NCBI RefSeq assembly: GCF_014197535.1
Contig: NZ_JACIFV010000001.1
Coordinates: 434,001 to 498,000 of the forward strand
Length of the DNA stretch: 64,000 bases
Source of the DNA: Rhizobium aethiopicum
GTDB lineage: Bacteria > Pseudomonadota > Alphaproteobacteria > Rhizobiales > Rhizobiaceae
Direction of reading: 5' to 3'
In this document: in pieces, positions 44,074-51,957 of the stretch
Layout: every line of letters starts with the position of its first letter
Numbering within the stretch: the stretch's first letter is position 1
Made by a program: the position numbers and the translations under genes
Notes under the pieces: model-generated
The model's database searches: none
What the model saw: the letters and a program-made list of their open reading frames with translations, nothing else
Told to the model about the DNA's origin: nothing

Positions 44074-45390
44074 ATGAACGGCATTTTCCGCAATGGCAAA
44101 CTCAACGCGGCGTCCCTGACCCGCCGTTCTTTCATCGCATCGGCTGCCGCAGGCAGTGCGGCGCTGGCGCTTTCCGGCCGCACGGTTTTCGCGCAAGGCG
44201 ATACGTTGAAGGTCGGATTCATCAGCCCGCGCACCGGCCCTCTCGGCGGCTTCGGCGAGACCGACGGCTATGTGCTCGAACTGACGCGCAAGGCGCTGGC
44301 GAACGGCCTGCAGGCCGGCGGCAAGACCTGGAAGGTGGAGATTCTCGACCAGGACACCCAATCCGACCCCTCGCGCGCCGGCCAGCTGGCGAAGGACCTG
44401 ATCAACAACGAGGCGATCGACCTGATGCTCGCCGTCTCGACGCCCGAAACGATCAATCCGGTGGCCGATGCCTGCGAGGCGGCAGGCATTCCCTGCCTGT
44501 CGACGGTGATGCCCTGGGAAGCCTGGTATTTCGGCCGCGGCGCCAAGCCCGGCGCGCCCTCGCCGTTCAAATGGACCTATCATTTCGGTTTCGGCGTCGA
44601 AGAGTTCCACAAGGCCTATGTCTCGCAGTGGAACCTGATCGAGACCAACAAGAAGGTCGGCGTCATGTATCCGAACGATGCCGACGGCAATGCGATCCGC
44701 ACCCATCTGGCGCCGGCACTTGCCAGGGCGGGCTTCACCATCGTCGATCCCGGCGCCTATGAAACCGGAACCACCGACTTTTCGGCGCAGATCGCTCTCT
44801 TCCGGCAGGAAGGCGTAGAGATCTTCAACTCCTTCCCGATCCCGCCCGATTTCGCCGCCTTCTGGCGTCAGGCGGCACAGCAAGGCCTGACCCAGCAGAT
44901 CAAGATCTGCCAGGTCGCCAAAACAGGTCTCTTTCCATCCGACATCGAGGCACTCGGCGATCTCGGCCTCAACATCGGCAGTGCCGCCTATTGGCACAAG
45001 GCCTTCCCTTACAAATCGACGCTGACCGGCGTCTCCGGAACCGAACTCGCCGACGGCTACGAAACGGCAAGCGGCAAGCAGTGGACGCAGCAGCTCGGCG
45101 CCAGCCTTGCGCTGCTCGACGCCGGCTTCGATGCGCTGAAGGCGAGTACCGACGTCAAGAGCAAGGAGGCCGTCGCCAAGGCGCTCGCCACGCTGAAGAC
45201 GACGACGATCGCCGGCAAGGTCGACTTCACCAGCGGTCCCGTCGCCAATGTTTCTCCCGGGCCGATCATCGGCACGCAGTGGGTGAAAGCGCCGGAGGGC
45301 TCGAAATTCGCGCTCGACTACGTCGTCACCGAAAACGCCACCGATCCCAATGTTCCGGTCGGCGCCAAGCTCACCGCCTATAACGGATAG
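44074..45390 (+). CDS. ABC transporter substrate-binding protein (Peripla_BP_6, Liv/aromatic type)
   Basis: The 438-residue precursor has a twin-arginine-like signal (LTRRSFIASAAAGSAALALS, residues 14-33) and a mature type-1 periplasmic binding fold (TLKVGFISPRTGPLGGFGE, then VGVMYPNDADGNA). It captures the substrate for the importer encoded by the next four genes. Family members bind branched-chain amino acids but also aromatic acids (for example CouP in Rhodopseudomonas binds p-coumarate). The surrounding catabolic genes favour a phenylpropanoid or aromatic monomer. The ATG follows an AGGGAGGAA site. Confidence 0.86.
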   Translation: MNGIFRNGKLNAASLTRRSFIASAAAGSAALALSGRTVFAQGDTLKVGFISPRTGPLGGFGETDGYVLELTRKALANGLQAGGKTWKVEILDQDTQSDPSRAGQLAKDLINNEAIDLMLAVSTPETINPVADACEAAGIPCLSTVMPWEAWYFGRGAKPGAPSPFKWTYHFGFGVEEFHKAYVSQWNLIETNKKVGVMYPNDADGNAIRTHLAPALARAGFTIVDPGAYETGTTDFSAQIALFRQEGVEIFNSFPIPPDFAAFWRQAAQQGLTQQIKICQVAKTGLFPSDIEALGDLGLNIGSAAYWHKAFPYKSTLTGVSGTELADGYETASGKQWTQQLGASLALLDAGFDALKASTDVKSKEAVAKALATLKTTTIAGKVDFTSGPVANVSPGPIIGTQWVKAPEGSKFALDYVVTENATDPNVPVGAKLTAYNG

Positions 45391-45395
45391 CAACA

Positions 45396-46151
45396 GTGCA
45401 GAGGCAAGAAGCTCAAAGGCGGCCGGGGGAAGCTTTTCTCTCGGCCAGGGGGATCCACAAGCGGTTCGGCGCGCTTGTGGTGCTGGAGAATCTGGATTTC
45501 TCCATGGGCGATGGCGAGGCGGTCGGCATCGTCGGGCCGAACGGCGCGGGCAAGACGACCCTGCTCAGCGTGCTCGCCGGCGCCTACCCGCCGAGTGCGG
45601 GAAGCATCACCTTCGATGGCGCCGACGTCACCAGCCGGACGGCGGCGGAGCGCTGCCGCTCCGGGCTTGTGCGGACGCATCAGGTTCCCAAACCCTTCAG
45701 CGGCATGACGACTTTCGAAAATGTCTTCGTCGCCGCTTCGCACGGCAATGCGGCAAGCCGCGACGAGGCCTATGAGCGTGTGGTGGATTCGCTGTCGCTC
45801 TGCGGCATGCTCGGGGTCGCCAACCGCCCGGCCGACACCCTCGGTCTCCTGGATCGCAAGCGGCTGGAGCTTGCCCGTGCGCTTGCCACGCAGCCGCGGC
45901 TGCTGCTGCTCGACGAGATCGGCGGCGGCCTGACCGATGGGGAGGCGAGCGAACTCGTCGAAACCATCCTCGAATTGCGCCGCCGCGGCATCGGCATCGT
46001 CTGGATCGAGCATATCGTCCATATCCTGCTGCAGGTGGCGGAAAGGCTGATCTGCATGGATGCCGGCCGGATCATCGCCGATGGCGAGCCGAAGACTGTC
46101 ATGAGCGATGCGGAGGTGGTCAAGGCCTATCTCGGAGGGACGCCCGCATGA
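45396..46151 (+). CDS. ABC transporter ATP-binding protein, LivG-like
   Basis: ATPase subunit of 251 residues. Walker A is GPNGAGKTTLLS and Walker B is LLLLDEIGGGLTDGE. The usual LSGGQ-like signature is replaced by GLLDRKRLELARAL and the Walker B region reads DEIGGG where most LivG proteins have DEPAAG. This variant occurs in a sub-branch of HAAT ATPases, so it is probably functional. Start is a GTG six bases after the binding-protein stop with only a weak ribosome site. Overlaps the next ATPase gene by four bases. Confidence 0.86.
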   Translation: MQRQEAQRRPGEAFLSARGIHKRFGALVVLENLDFSMGDGEAVGIVGPNGAGKTTLLSVLAGAYPPSAGSITFDGADVTSRTAAERCRSGLVRTHQVPKPFSGMTTFENVFVAASHGNAASRDEAYERVVDSLSLCGMLGVANRPADTLGLLDRKRLELARALATQPRLLLLDEIGGGLTDGEASELVETILELRRRGIGIVWIEHIVHILLQVAERLICMDAGRIIADGEPKTVMSDAEVVKAYLGGTPA

Positions 46152-46876
46152 GCCTTCTTTCCATCGAGAATCTCGACGTCCGCCACGGCCTGCTGCAGGC
46201 GGTGCGCGGGGTCAGCTTCGATGTCGCCAAAGGCGAGGTGCTGGCGCTGGTCGGCGCGAACGGCGCCGGCAAGACGACGCTGCTCAGATCGATCGCCGGC
46301 GCCCATCTGCCCGCCTCCGGCCGCGTCCTGCTCGGCGATGAGGATCTGGCTGCCGTGCCCTCCCACAAGCGGATCGCCAAGGGCATCGCCCTGGTACCGG
46401 AAGGCCGGCGGCTGTTTTCGCAGATGACGGTGGAAGAGAACTTGCTTCTCGGCAAGAGCTGCGGGCGCAAGGGCGAGTGGAGCATCGACCGCATCCTCGA
46501 CGCCTTCCCGAACCTGAAGTCCCGCCGTCACGCCAAGACCGGGCACCTCTCCGGCGGGGAACAGCAGGCGACCGCCATCGGCCGGGCGCTGATGAGCAAT
46601 CCCGATATTCTTCTTCTGGACGAGGTCTCGCTCGGGCTTTCGCCTCTGGTCGTCGACCGCGTCTATGCCCAGTTGCAGGCGCTGCTGACTTCGGGAACGA
46701 CCATCGTGCTGGTCGAGCAGGATCTCGGCCGCGCCATGAGTGTCGCAAGCCGTATCATCTGCATGCTGGAAGGCCGTATCGTGCTCGACAGGCCGGCAGC
46801 CGCCGTCACCCGCGACGAGGTCACCAAGGCCTATTTCGGACTGCACCGGACAGCCGGCGAAAGGAGCGCATCATGA
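46148..46876 (+). CDS. ABC transporter ATP-binding protein, LivF-like
   Basis: Second ATPase subunit, 242 residues, with canonical motifs: Walker A GANGAGKTTLLR, signature HLSGGEQQATAIGRAL and Walker B ILLLDEVSLGLSP. It pairs with the preceding LivG-like subunit to energise the importer. The start overlaps the stop of the livG-like gene and its stop overlaps the permease start (ATGA at each junction), so expression is tightly coupled. Confidence 0.9.
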   Translation: MSLLSIENLDVRHGLLQAVRGVSFDVAKGEVLALVGANGAGKTTLLRSIAGAHLPASGRVLLGDEDLAAVPSHKRIAKGIALVPEGRRLFSQMTVEENLLLGKSCGRKGEWSIDRILDAFPNLKSRRHAKTGHLSGGEQQATAIGRALMSNPDILLLDEVSLGLSPLVVDRVYAQLQALLTSGTTIVLVEQDLGRAMSVASRIICMLEGRIVLDRPAAAVTRDEVTKAYFGLHRTAGERSAS

Positions 46877-47805
46877 TCAACACCCTGATCCAGGGCCTCC
46901 TGCTTGGCGGTTATTACGCCGTCATCGCCTGCGGATTGTCCTTCATGTTTTCGGTCATGCGGATCATCAATCTCGCCCATGGGAGCCTGGCGGTCGCCGC
47001 CGCCTACGGGCTGTGGCTGCTCGCCGCCAAGGCCGGCATTCCACCTTTCGCCGGCCTTTTGATCGTGCTGCCCGTCATGGCGGTGATCGGCTGGCTGCTG
47101 CAGCGCTTCATCCTCGAACGCAGCGCCCGCGGCGGCACGCTGCTGCCGATCCTGACGACCTTCGGCCTGTCGATCGTCATCGACAATCTGCTGTTCGAAC
47201 AGTTCGGCGCCGACACACGATCGCTCGCGCCCTTCATCGGCAATCTCTCCTATGCATCCTGGCAGCTGCCCGGCCACATCTTCGTCGGCAAGCTTGCCGT
47301 GATGATGATGGTAACGGCGATCCTCATTCTCGGCGGGCTGCAATTCTTCCTCGGCCGCTTTACATTGGGCCGCGCCATCCGCGCGACGGCCGAAGATCCG
47401 GATACGGCGGGGCTCGTCGGCATCGATGCGCGCAGGGTGAATGCGGTCGCCACCGCCATCACCATGGTCACGATCGGGATTGCCGGCGCCTTTCTCGGGA
47501 TGCGGGCGACCTTCAGCCCTTATGCGGGCGGTCCGCAGCTTCTCTTTGCCTTCGAGGCCGCGGTCATCGGCGGAGCGGGATCGCTGTGGGGAACGCTTGC
47601 CGGCGGCATCGTTCTCGGCCTTGCCCAGTCGCTCGGCGCGCAATTGCATCCGCAGGGCTTTCTGATCGGCGGCCATGCCGTGTTCCTGCTGGTGCTTTTC
47701 ATCCGGCTGTCCCGGTCCCGCCTGCCGGTTCTCGACAAGATCGCAGCGCTTCTGAAACCCAGCGCCCTCCTCAACCTTCGCGCACGCCTTCGGAGCTCGA
47801 CATGA
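46873..47805 (+). CDS. ABC transporter permease, LivH-like
   Basis: Inner-membrane permease of 310 residues with about eight transmembrane segments. It begins MINTLIQGLLLGGYYAVIAC and has the LivH motif region MRIINLAHGSLAVAAAYG and the coupling segment GRAIRATAEDPDTAGLVGID. GAGSLWGTLAGGIVLG lies near the C-terminus. It forms the channel with the LivM-like subunit that follows. The frame is open far upstream within the livF-like gene in another phase, but the start is fixed by the ATGA overlap and family alignment. Confidence 0.9.
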   Translation: MINTLIQGLLLGGYYAVIACGLSFMFSVMRIINLAHGSLAVAAAYGLWLLAAKAGIPPFAGLLIVLPVMAVIGWLLQRFILERSARGGTLLPILTTFGLSIVIDNLLFEQFGADTRSLAPFIGNLSYASWQLPGHIFVGKLAVMMMVTAILILGGLQFFLGRFTLGRAIRATAEDPDTAGLVGIDARRVNAVATAITMVTIGIAGAFLGMRATFSPYAGGPQLLFAFEAAVIGGAGSLWGTLAGGIVLGLAQSLGAQLHPQGFLIGGHAVFLLVLFIRLSRSRLPVLDKIAALLKPSALLNLRARLRSST

Positions 47806-48827
47806 CATTCGTCTCCAACGGAATATCAATCGAGCGTTGGACGACCTCGTCGCGGCTGGCGCTCGGCTCCATGGCCGCGGTGTTTGCCCTCCTGATCCTT
47901 GCCCCCGCCGTGCTCGGCGCCGGTGCGATCGACCGGATGACCGCCCTGTTCATCTATGTGATCCTGGCCGCCATGTGGAATGCACTCGCCGGTTTCGGCG
48001 GGCTGGTCTCGGTTGGCCAGCAGGTGTTCTTCGGCCTCGGCGCCTATTTCACCATTCGGCTCGCCGATGCGGGCCTCGATCCCTTCGTCTCGGTCTTTGC
48101 CGCCGCGATCGTGACCGGCGCCCTGTCGATCCCGCTTTCGCTGTTCATGCTGCGGCTGAAGGGCGGCGAGTTTGCGATCGGCATGTGGGTTGTGGCCGAA
48201 CTCACCCATCTGCTGGTCAATCTCGACCGGCTGATCCAGGGGGAAACCGGAACCTCGCTGATCTCGCTCAATGTCTATGACACCGGCACGCGGCGGGCGG
48301 CGATCTACTGGCTTGCGCTCACATCCATGGCCGCCCTGCTCGGCGCGCTCTTCATGCTGATGCGCAGCCGCGCCGGTGCGGCGATGCAGGCGATCCGCGA
48401 CAATGAGGAGGCGGCGACCTCGGTCGGCGTGCGGGTGACCGCCACCAAGCGGCTGCTCTTCGTGCTCGCCGCCTTCGGCATCGCCATCGCCGGCGGCTTG
48501 TGGCTGGCGACCGCCACGACCTTCCAGCCGAAGACCTATTTCAGCGTCCAGTGGACGGCCTACATGATCTTCATGGTGTTGGTCGGCGGGATCGGCAAAT
48601 TCGAGGGCGCCATCCTCGGCGCCATCCTGTTTTTCGTCATCGAGACTTTCTTCGGCAGCGCTGGGGTCTGGTATCTGATCGGGCTTGGCGCCACCGCGCT
48701 GATCTTCTCGCTCTACCTGCCGCGCGGCCTCTGGGGCGAAGTCGAGCGCCGTTTCGACTTCCAGCTTCTGCCCGTCGGCTACCGGCTGAAATTGCCGGGC
48801 CCGACGAAAATCAAATGGGAAGAATGA
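47802..48827 (+). CDS. ABC transporter permease, LivM-like
   Basis: Second permease, 341 residues and about nine or ten transmembrane segments. Conserved LivM features are YVILAAMWNALAGFGGLVSV, GQQVFFGLGAYFT, the coupling helix MQAIRDNEEAATSVGVRVTA and GGIGKFEGAILGAILFFVIE. It completes a five-component importer with the upstream genes (binding protein, two ATPases, LivH). Starts in ATGA overlap with the LivH-like gene. Confidence 0.9.
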   Translation: MTFVSNGISIERWTTSSRLALGSMAAVFALLILAPAVLGAGAIDRMTALFIYVILAAMWNALAGFGGLVSVGQQVFFGLGAYFTIRLADAGLDPFVSVFAAAIVTGALSIPLSLFMLRLKGGEFAIGMWVVAELTHLLVNLDRLIQGETGTSLISLNVYDTGTRRAAIYWLALTSMAALLGALFMLMRSRAGAAMQAIRDNEEAATSVGVRVTATKRLLFVLAAFGIAIAGGLWLATATTFQPKTYFSVQWTAYMIFMVLVGGIGKFEGAILGAILFFVIETFFGSAGVWYLIGLGATALIFSLYLPRGLWGEVERRFDFQLLPVGYRLKLPGPTKIKWEE

Positions 48828-48867
48828 ACCCGCCTGCTTCCCGGTTTTCTTGCGAAAGGTGAAATCC

Positions 48868-49653
48868 ATGCTTTTTGGTAAAACAATCCTGGTGACCGGC
48901 GTCGCCTCCGGCATCGGCGCCCGGACGGCGGAATTAGCCGGCCAGATGGGCGCTGAGGTCATCGGTGTCGATGTGCGCGAACCGGCAAATGGAAGTGCCG
49001 CCTTCATCAAGGGCGATCTCTCCACGCCATCGGGCGTTGCCGAGATTGTCGCGCAGCTGCCGGCGCGCCTCGATGCGCTCGCCAATGTCGCCGGTCTTTC
49101 CGGCAGTACTGGCGTCGTCTCAACGCTCGCCGTCAATTTCTACGGGCTGCGCGCTTTGTCGGAAGCCGTGGCGCCCCGCCTGCGCGAAGGCGGCGCCATC
49201 GTCAACGTCGCCTCGATCGCCGGTTACGGCTGGCGCGCCAATCTCGAACGGGCCAAATCGCTGACCTCGATCGAGGGCTTTCCGGATGTCGCGGTCGTCG
49301 TCGCCGAGCACGGCCTTAAGGACGAGCAAGGCTACCCGCTCTCCAAGGAACTGCTGCTGCTCTGGACCATGCGCGCCGCCCACCAGCCCTTGTTCAAACA
49401 CCGCAGCATCCGCGTCAATGCGGTGAGCCCCGGACCGGTGGAAACGCCGATCCTCAAGCAGTTCCGTGCCGTGCTCGGCGACGCCAGGGTCGAGAGCGAC
49501 ATCACCCGCGTCGGCCGCGCCGGCACATCAGCCGACATCGCGCCCGCCGTGCTCTTCCTCTGCTCGGACGGCGCACGCTGGATCAATGGCGCCAATCTTG
49601 CCGCCGACGGCGGCCTCGAAGCATCCATCAACGCCGAAGTGCTCGGCTTCTAG
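48868..49653 (+). CDS. calA: Coniferyl-alcohol dehydrogenase, CalA-like SDR
   Basis: Short-chain dehydrogenase of 261 residues predicted to oxidise coniferyl alcohol to the aldehyde. The cofactor loop is TGVASGIG, the fold ends NVAGLSG, and catalytic Tyr156 and Lys160 are in GYPLSKELLLLW. The C-terminal SPGPVETPILKQF and RWINGANLAADGG blocks match the pattern of Pseudomonas CalA (SPGP-x-TPIL, RWINGxNxxxDGG). The ATG follows an AAAGGTG site; a TTG 18 bases upstream is less likely. It lies between the importer and the second ALDH, so the operon encodes uptake and the first oxidation steps. Confidence 0.82.
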   Translation: MLFGKTILVTGVASGIGARTAELAGQMGAEVIGVDVREPANGSAAFIKGDLSTPSGVAEIVAQLPARLDALANVAGLSGSTGVVSTLAVNFYGLRALSEAVAPRLREGGAIVNVASIAGYGWRANLERAKSLTSIEGFPDVAVVVAEHGLKDEQGYPLSKELLLLWTMRAAHQPLFKHRSIRVNAVSPGPVETPILKQFRAVLGDARVESDITRVGRAGTSADIAPAVLFLCSDGARWINGANLAADGGLEASINAEVLGF

Positions 49654-49674
49654 TTTTTGCCAGGAGACCCCACG

Positions 49675-51120
49675 ATGAATATTTCCCTGCTCATAAACGG
49701 CGCCGACCGGCCAGCCTCCAGCGGCCGGACCTATGACCGGATCGATCCCTTCACCGAGAAGCTTGCGAGCCGCGCCGCCGCTGCCAGCCTGGAGGATGTC
49801 GCCGCCGCCGTCGACGCCGCCTCCACTGCCTTCGGCGCCTGGTCGAAGACCGGCCCCGGCCAGCGCCGCGCCATCCTGATGAAGGCCGCCGATATCATGG
49901 ATTCGAAAGTGGCCGAGTTTACCCGGCTGATGATCGAGGAGACCGGCGCCACCGCCCCCTGGGCCGGCTTCAACGTCATGCTCGCCGCCAACATCCTGCG
50001 CGAGGCGGGCGCCATGACGACGCAGATTTCAGGCGAAATCATCCCTTCCGACAAGCCCGGCACGCTCGCCATGGGCGTTCGCCAGGCCGCCGGGGTGTGC
50101 CTGGCGATCGCGCCCTGGAACGCGCCCGTCATCCTCGCCACCCGCGCCATCGCCATGCCGATCGCCTGCGGCAACACTGTTATTCTCAAGGCATCCGAAC
50201 AATGCCCGGGCACCCACCGGCTGATCGCCACGGCTCTCGCCGAAGCGGGCCTGCCGGCCGGCGTCATCAACATTCTCACCAATGCTCCTGAGGATGCGCC
50301 CGAGATTGTCAACGCACTGATCGCCCATCCGGCCGTCAGGCGCGTGAACTTCACCGGATCGACCAAGGTCGGCAAGATCATCGCCGAGACCTGCGGCAAA
50401 TATCTCAAGCCCGCTTTGCTCGAGCTCGGCGGCAAGGCGCCGCTCGTCATTCTCGACGACGCCGATATCGACGGCGCTGTAAATGCCGCGATTTTCGGCG
50501 CCTTCATGCATCAGGGCCAGATCTGCATGTCGACGGAGCGGATCATCGTCGACACGGCGATTGCCGATCAGTTCGTGGCTAAACTGGCCGCCCGCGCCAG
50601 CCAGCTGCCGGCCGGCGACCCGCGCGGACATGTCGTTCTCGGCTCGCTGATCAGCCTCGACGCCGCCAGGAAGATGGAGGAGCTGATCACTGATGCCACA
50701 GCCAAGGGCGCAAAACTCGTGGCCGGCGGCAAGCGCTCCGGCACCGTGGTCGAGGCGACGCTGCTCGATCACGTCACTCCTGACATGCGCGTCTATTCGG
50801 AAGAATCCTTCGGCCCGGTCAAGCCGATCATTCGCGTCTCCGGCGAGGAGGAAGCAATCCGCGTCGCCAACGACACCGAATACGGCCTGTCATCCGCCGT
50901 CTTCAGCCGCAACATCCAGCGGGCGATGGCGGTTGCGGCGCGCATCGAATCCGGCATCTGCCACATCAACGGCCCGACGCTGCACGATGAAGCGCAAATG
51001 CCCTTCGGCGGCGTAAAAGGCAGCGGCTACGGCCGCTTCGGCGGCAAGGCAGCGATTGCCGAATTCACCGACCTGCGCTGGATCACCGTGGAGGATTCTG
51101 CCCAGCACTATCCCTTCTGA
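49675..51120 (+). CDS. Aldehyde dehydrogenase, vanillin/aryl-aldehyde type (second paralogue)
   Basis: ALDH of 481 residues, strongly similar along its length to the enzyme at 42545-44008 (for example GGKAPLVILDDADIDGAVNA versus GGKAPFIVLADADIDEAVGA, and the shared HQGQICMSTERI / NQGQICMSTERI around the catalytic Cys). Likely oxidises vanillin, coniferyl aldehyde or a related aromatic aldehyde. It ends the operon, 22 bp after the CalA-like gene. The presence of two copies suggests different substrates (for example one C6-C1 and one C6-C3 aldehyde), which is inference. Confidence 0.85.
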   Translation: MNISLLINGADRPASSGRTYDRIDPFTEKLASRAAAASLEDVAAAVDAASTAFGAWSKTGPGQRRAILMKAADIMDSKVAEFTRLMIEETGATAPWAGFNVMLAANILREAGAMTTQISGEIIPSDKPGTLAMGVRQAAGVCLAIAPWNAPVILATRAIAMPIACGNTVILKASEQCPGTHRLIATALAEAGLPAGVINILTNAPEDAPEIVNALIAHPAVRRVNFTGSTKVGKIIAETCGKYLKPALLELGGKAPLVILDDADIDGAVNAAIFGAFMHQGQICMSTERIIVDTAIADQFVAKLAARASQLPAGDPRGHVVLGSLISLDAARKMEELITDATAKGAKLVAGGKRSGTVVEATLLDHVTPDMRVYSEESFGPVKPIIRVSGEEEAIRVANDTEYGLSSAVFSRNIQRAMAVAARIESGICHINGPTLHDEAQMPFGGVKGSGYGRFGGKAAIAEFTDLRWITVEDSAQHYPF

Positions 51121-51122
51121 GA

Positions 51123-51297
51123 GGTCAGGCGCGTCCAGCGAATTTTCCGAGGGTGCGAGCGCGCCATTTCAATGCCGTGGCAGGTGACCTGGCGCGATGC
51201 TGTCTCAAACCTGACGTCAGCGAATTCCAGTGTCGGCATGGCCGTCACCGGCGAGCGCCGCATCAGGGCACGAATCCGCGCAATCAGCTCGTTAGAT
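51123..51297 (-). pseudogene. Decayed fragment of an OmpR-type response regulator
   Basis: Read on the minus strand after the gmk stop, the translation gives [15 protein letters not shown], the end of a receiver domain, then LEFADVRFETASRQVTCHG, the beginning of an OmpR-type winged-helix domain. Similarity then fades (ARSHPRKIRWTR) and the frame ends near the stop of the ALDH gene. Neither a start, a phosphoacceptor Asp nor the DNA-binding helices are present, so it is a relic. It sits exactly at the right edge of the catabolic island. Confidence 0.7.
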
Positions 51298-51954
51298 CGA
51301 CGGCGTCTCTTCCAGCAGCTCGCGAACGAAATCGAACATGCCGTGGCGGCGGTCGCGGCGCAGGCGTTCGGCCTTGACGATCGACTGGACGGCGTCGAAG
51401 GCGGTGTTGAGATCATCATTGACGATGACATAATCATATTCGCGCCAGTGGGCGATCTCGGCGCGGCTGTTGGCCAGACGCGTCTGAATGACCTCCTCGG
51501 AATCCTCGGCACGACGGTGCAGCCGCGACTGCAGTTCCGTCATGGTCGGCGGCAGCACGAAGATCGAGACGACGTCGGCCGACATCTTCTCCTGCAACTG
51601 CTGGGCGCCCTGCCAATCGATATCGAACAGCATGTCGCGGCCTTCGGCCATAGCCTGCTCGACCGGCTCGCGCGGCGTACCGTAGAAATTGCCATGCACT
51701 TCGGCCCATTCGAGCAGTGCGTCGCTATCGCGCAACCGCTCGAACTCGCGCACGCTCTTGAAATGGTAATGCACGCCTTCGACTTCGCTCGGGCGGCGCT
51801 GGCGCGTGGTGACGCTGACGGAGAGGCCGATATGCTTGTCGGTCTCCAGAAGCGTGCGCGCAATGGTGGACTTGCCGGCGCCCGACGGCGACGAAATGAC
51901 AAGCATCAGACCGCGGCGGGCGATCTGTACGGGCGAAGATTTCGCCGGTTTCAT
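51292..51954 (-). CDS. gmk: Guanylate kinase
   Basis: Phosphorylates GMP to GDP. The 220-residue protein has the P-loop [30 protein letters not shown] (GMP site), the [10 protein letters not shown] segment and [14 protein letters not shown] ten-residue N-terminal extension precedes the usual start. It is four bases after the yicC stop, in a minus-strand operon with fatty-acid genes upstream. Secure. Confidence 0.96.
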   Translation of the reverse strand: MKPAKSSPVQIARRGLMLVISSPSGAGKSTIARTLLETDKHIGLSVSVTTRQRRPSEVEGVHYHFKSVREFERLRDSDALLEWAEVHGNFYGTPREPVEQAMAEGRDMLFDIDWQGAQQLQEKMSADVVSIFVLPPTMTELQSRLHRRAEDSEEVIQTRLANSRAEIAHWREYDYVIVNDDLNTAFDAVQSIVKAERLRRDRRHGMFDFVRELLEETPSI

Positions 51955-51957
51955 GTC

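Noticed and set aside
46740..46872. Long N-terminal extension in the frame later used upstream of the LivM-like permease, and a similar one upstream of the LivH-like permease
   Set aside because: Those stretches overlap preceding genes in another phase and read as Arg/Pro/Ala-rich noise. Starts are fixed by ATGA overlaps and family alignment.
35609..51291. Prophage or integrative element carrying the catabolic genes
   Set aside because: No integrase, transposase, tRNA gene or flanking direct repeat was found at either edge.
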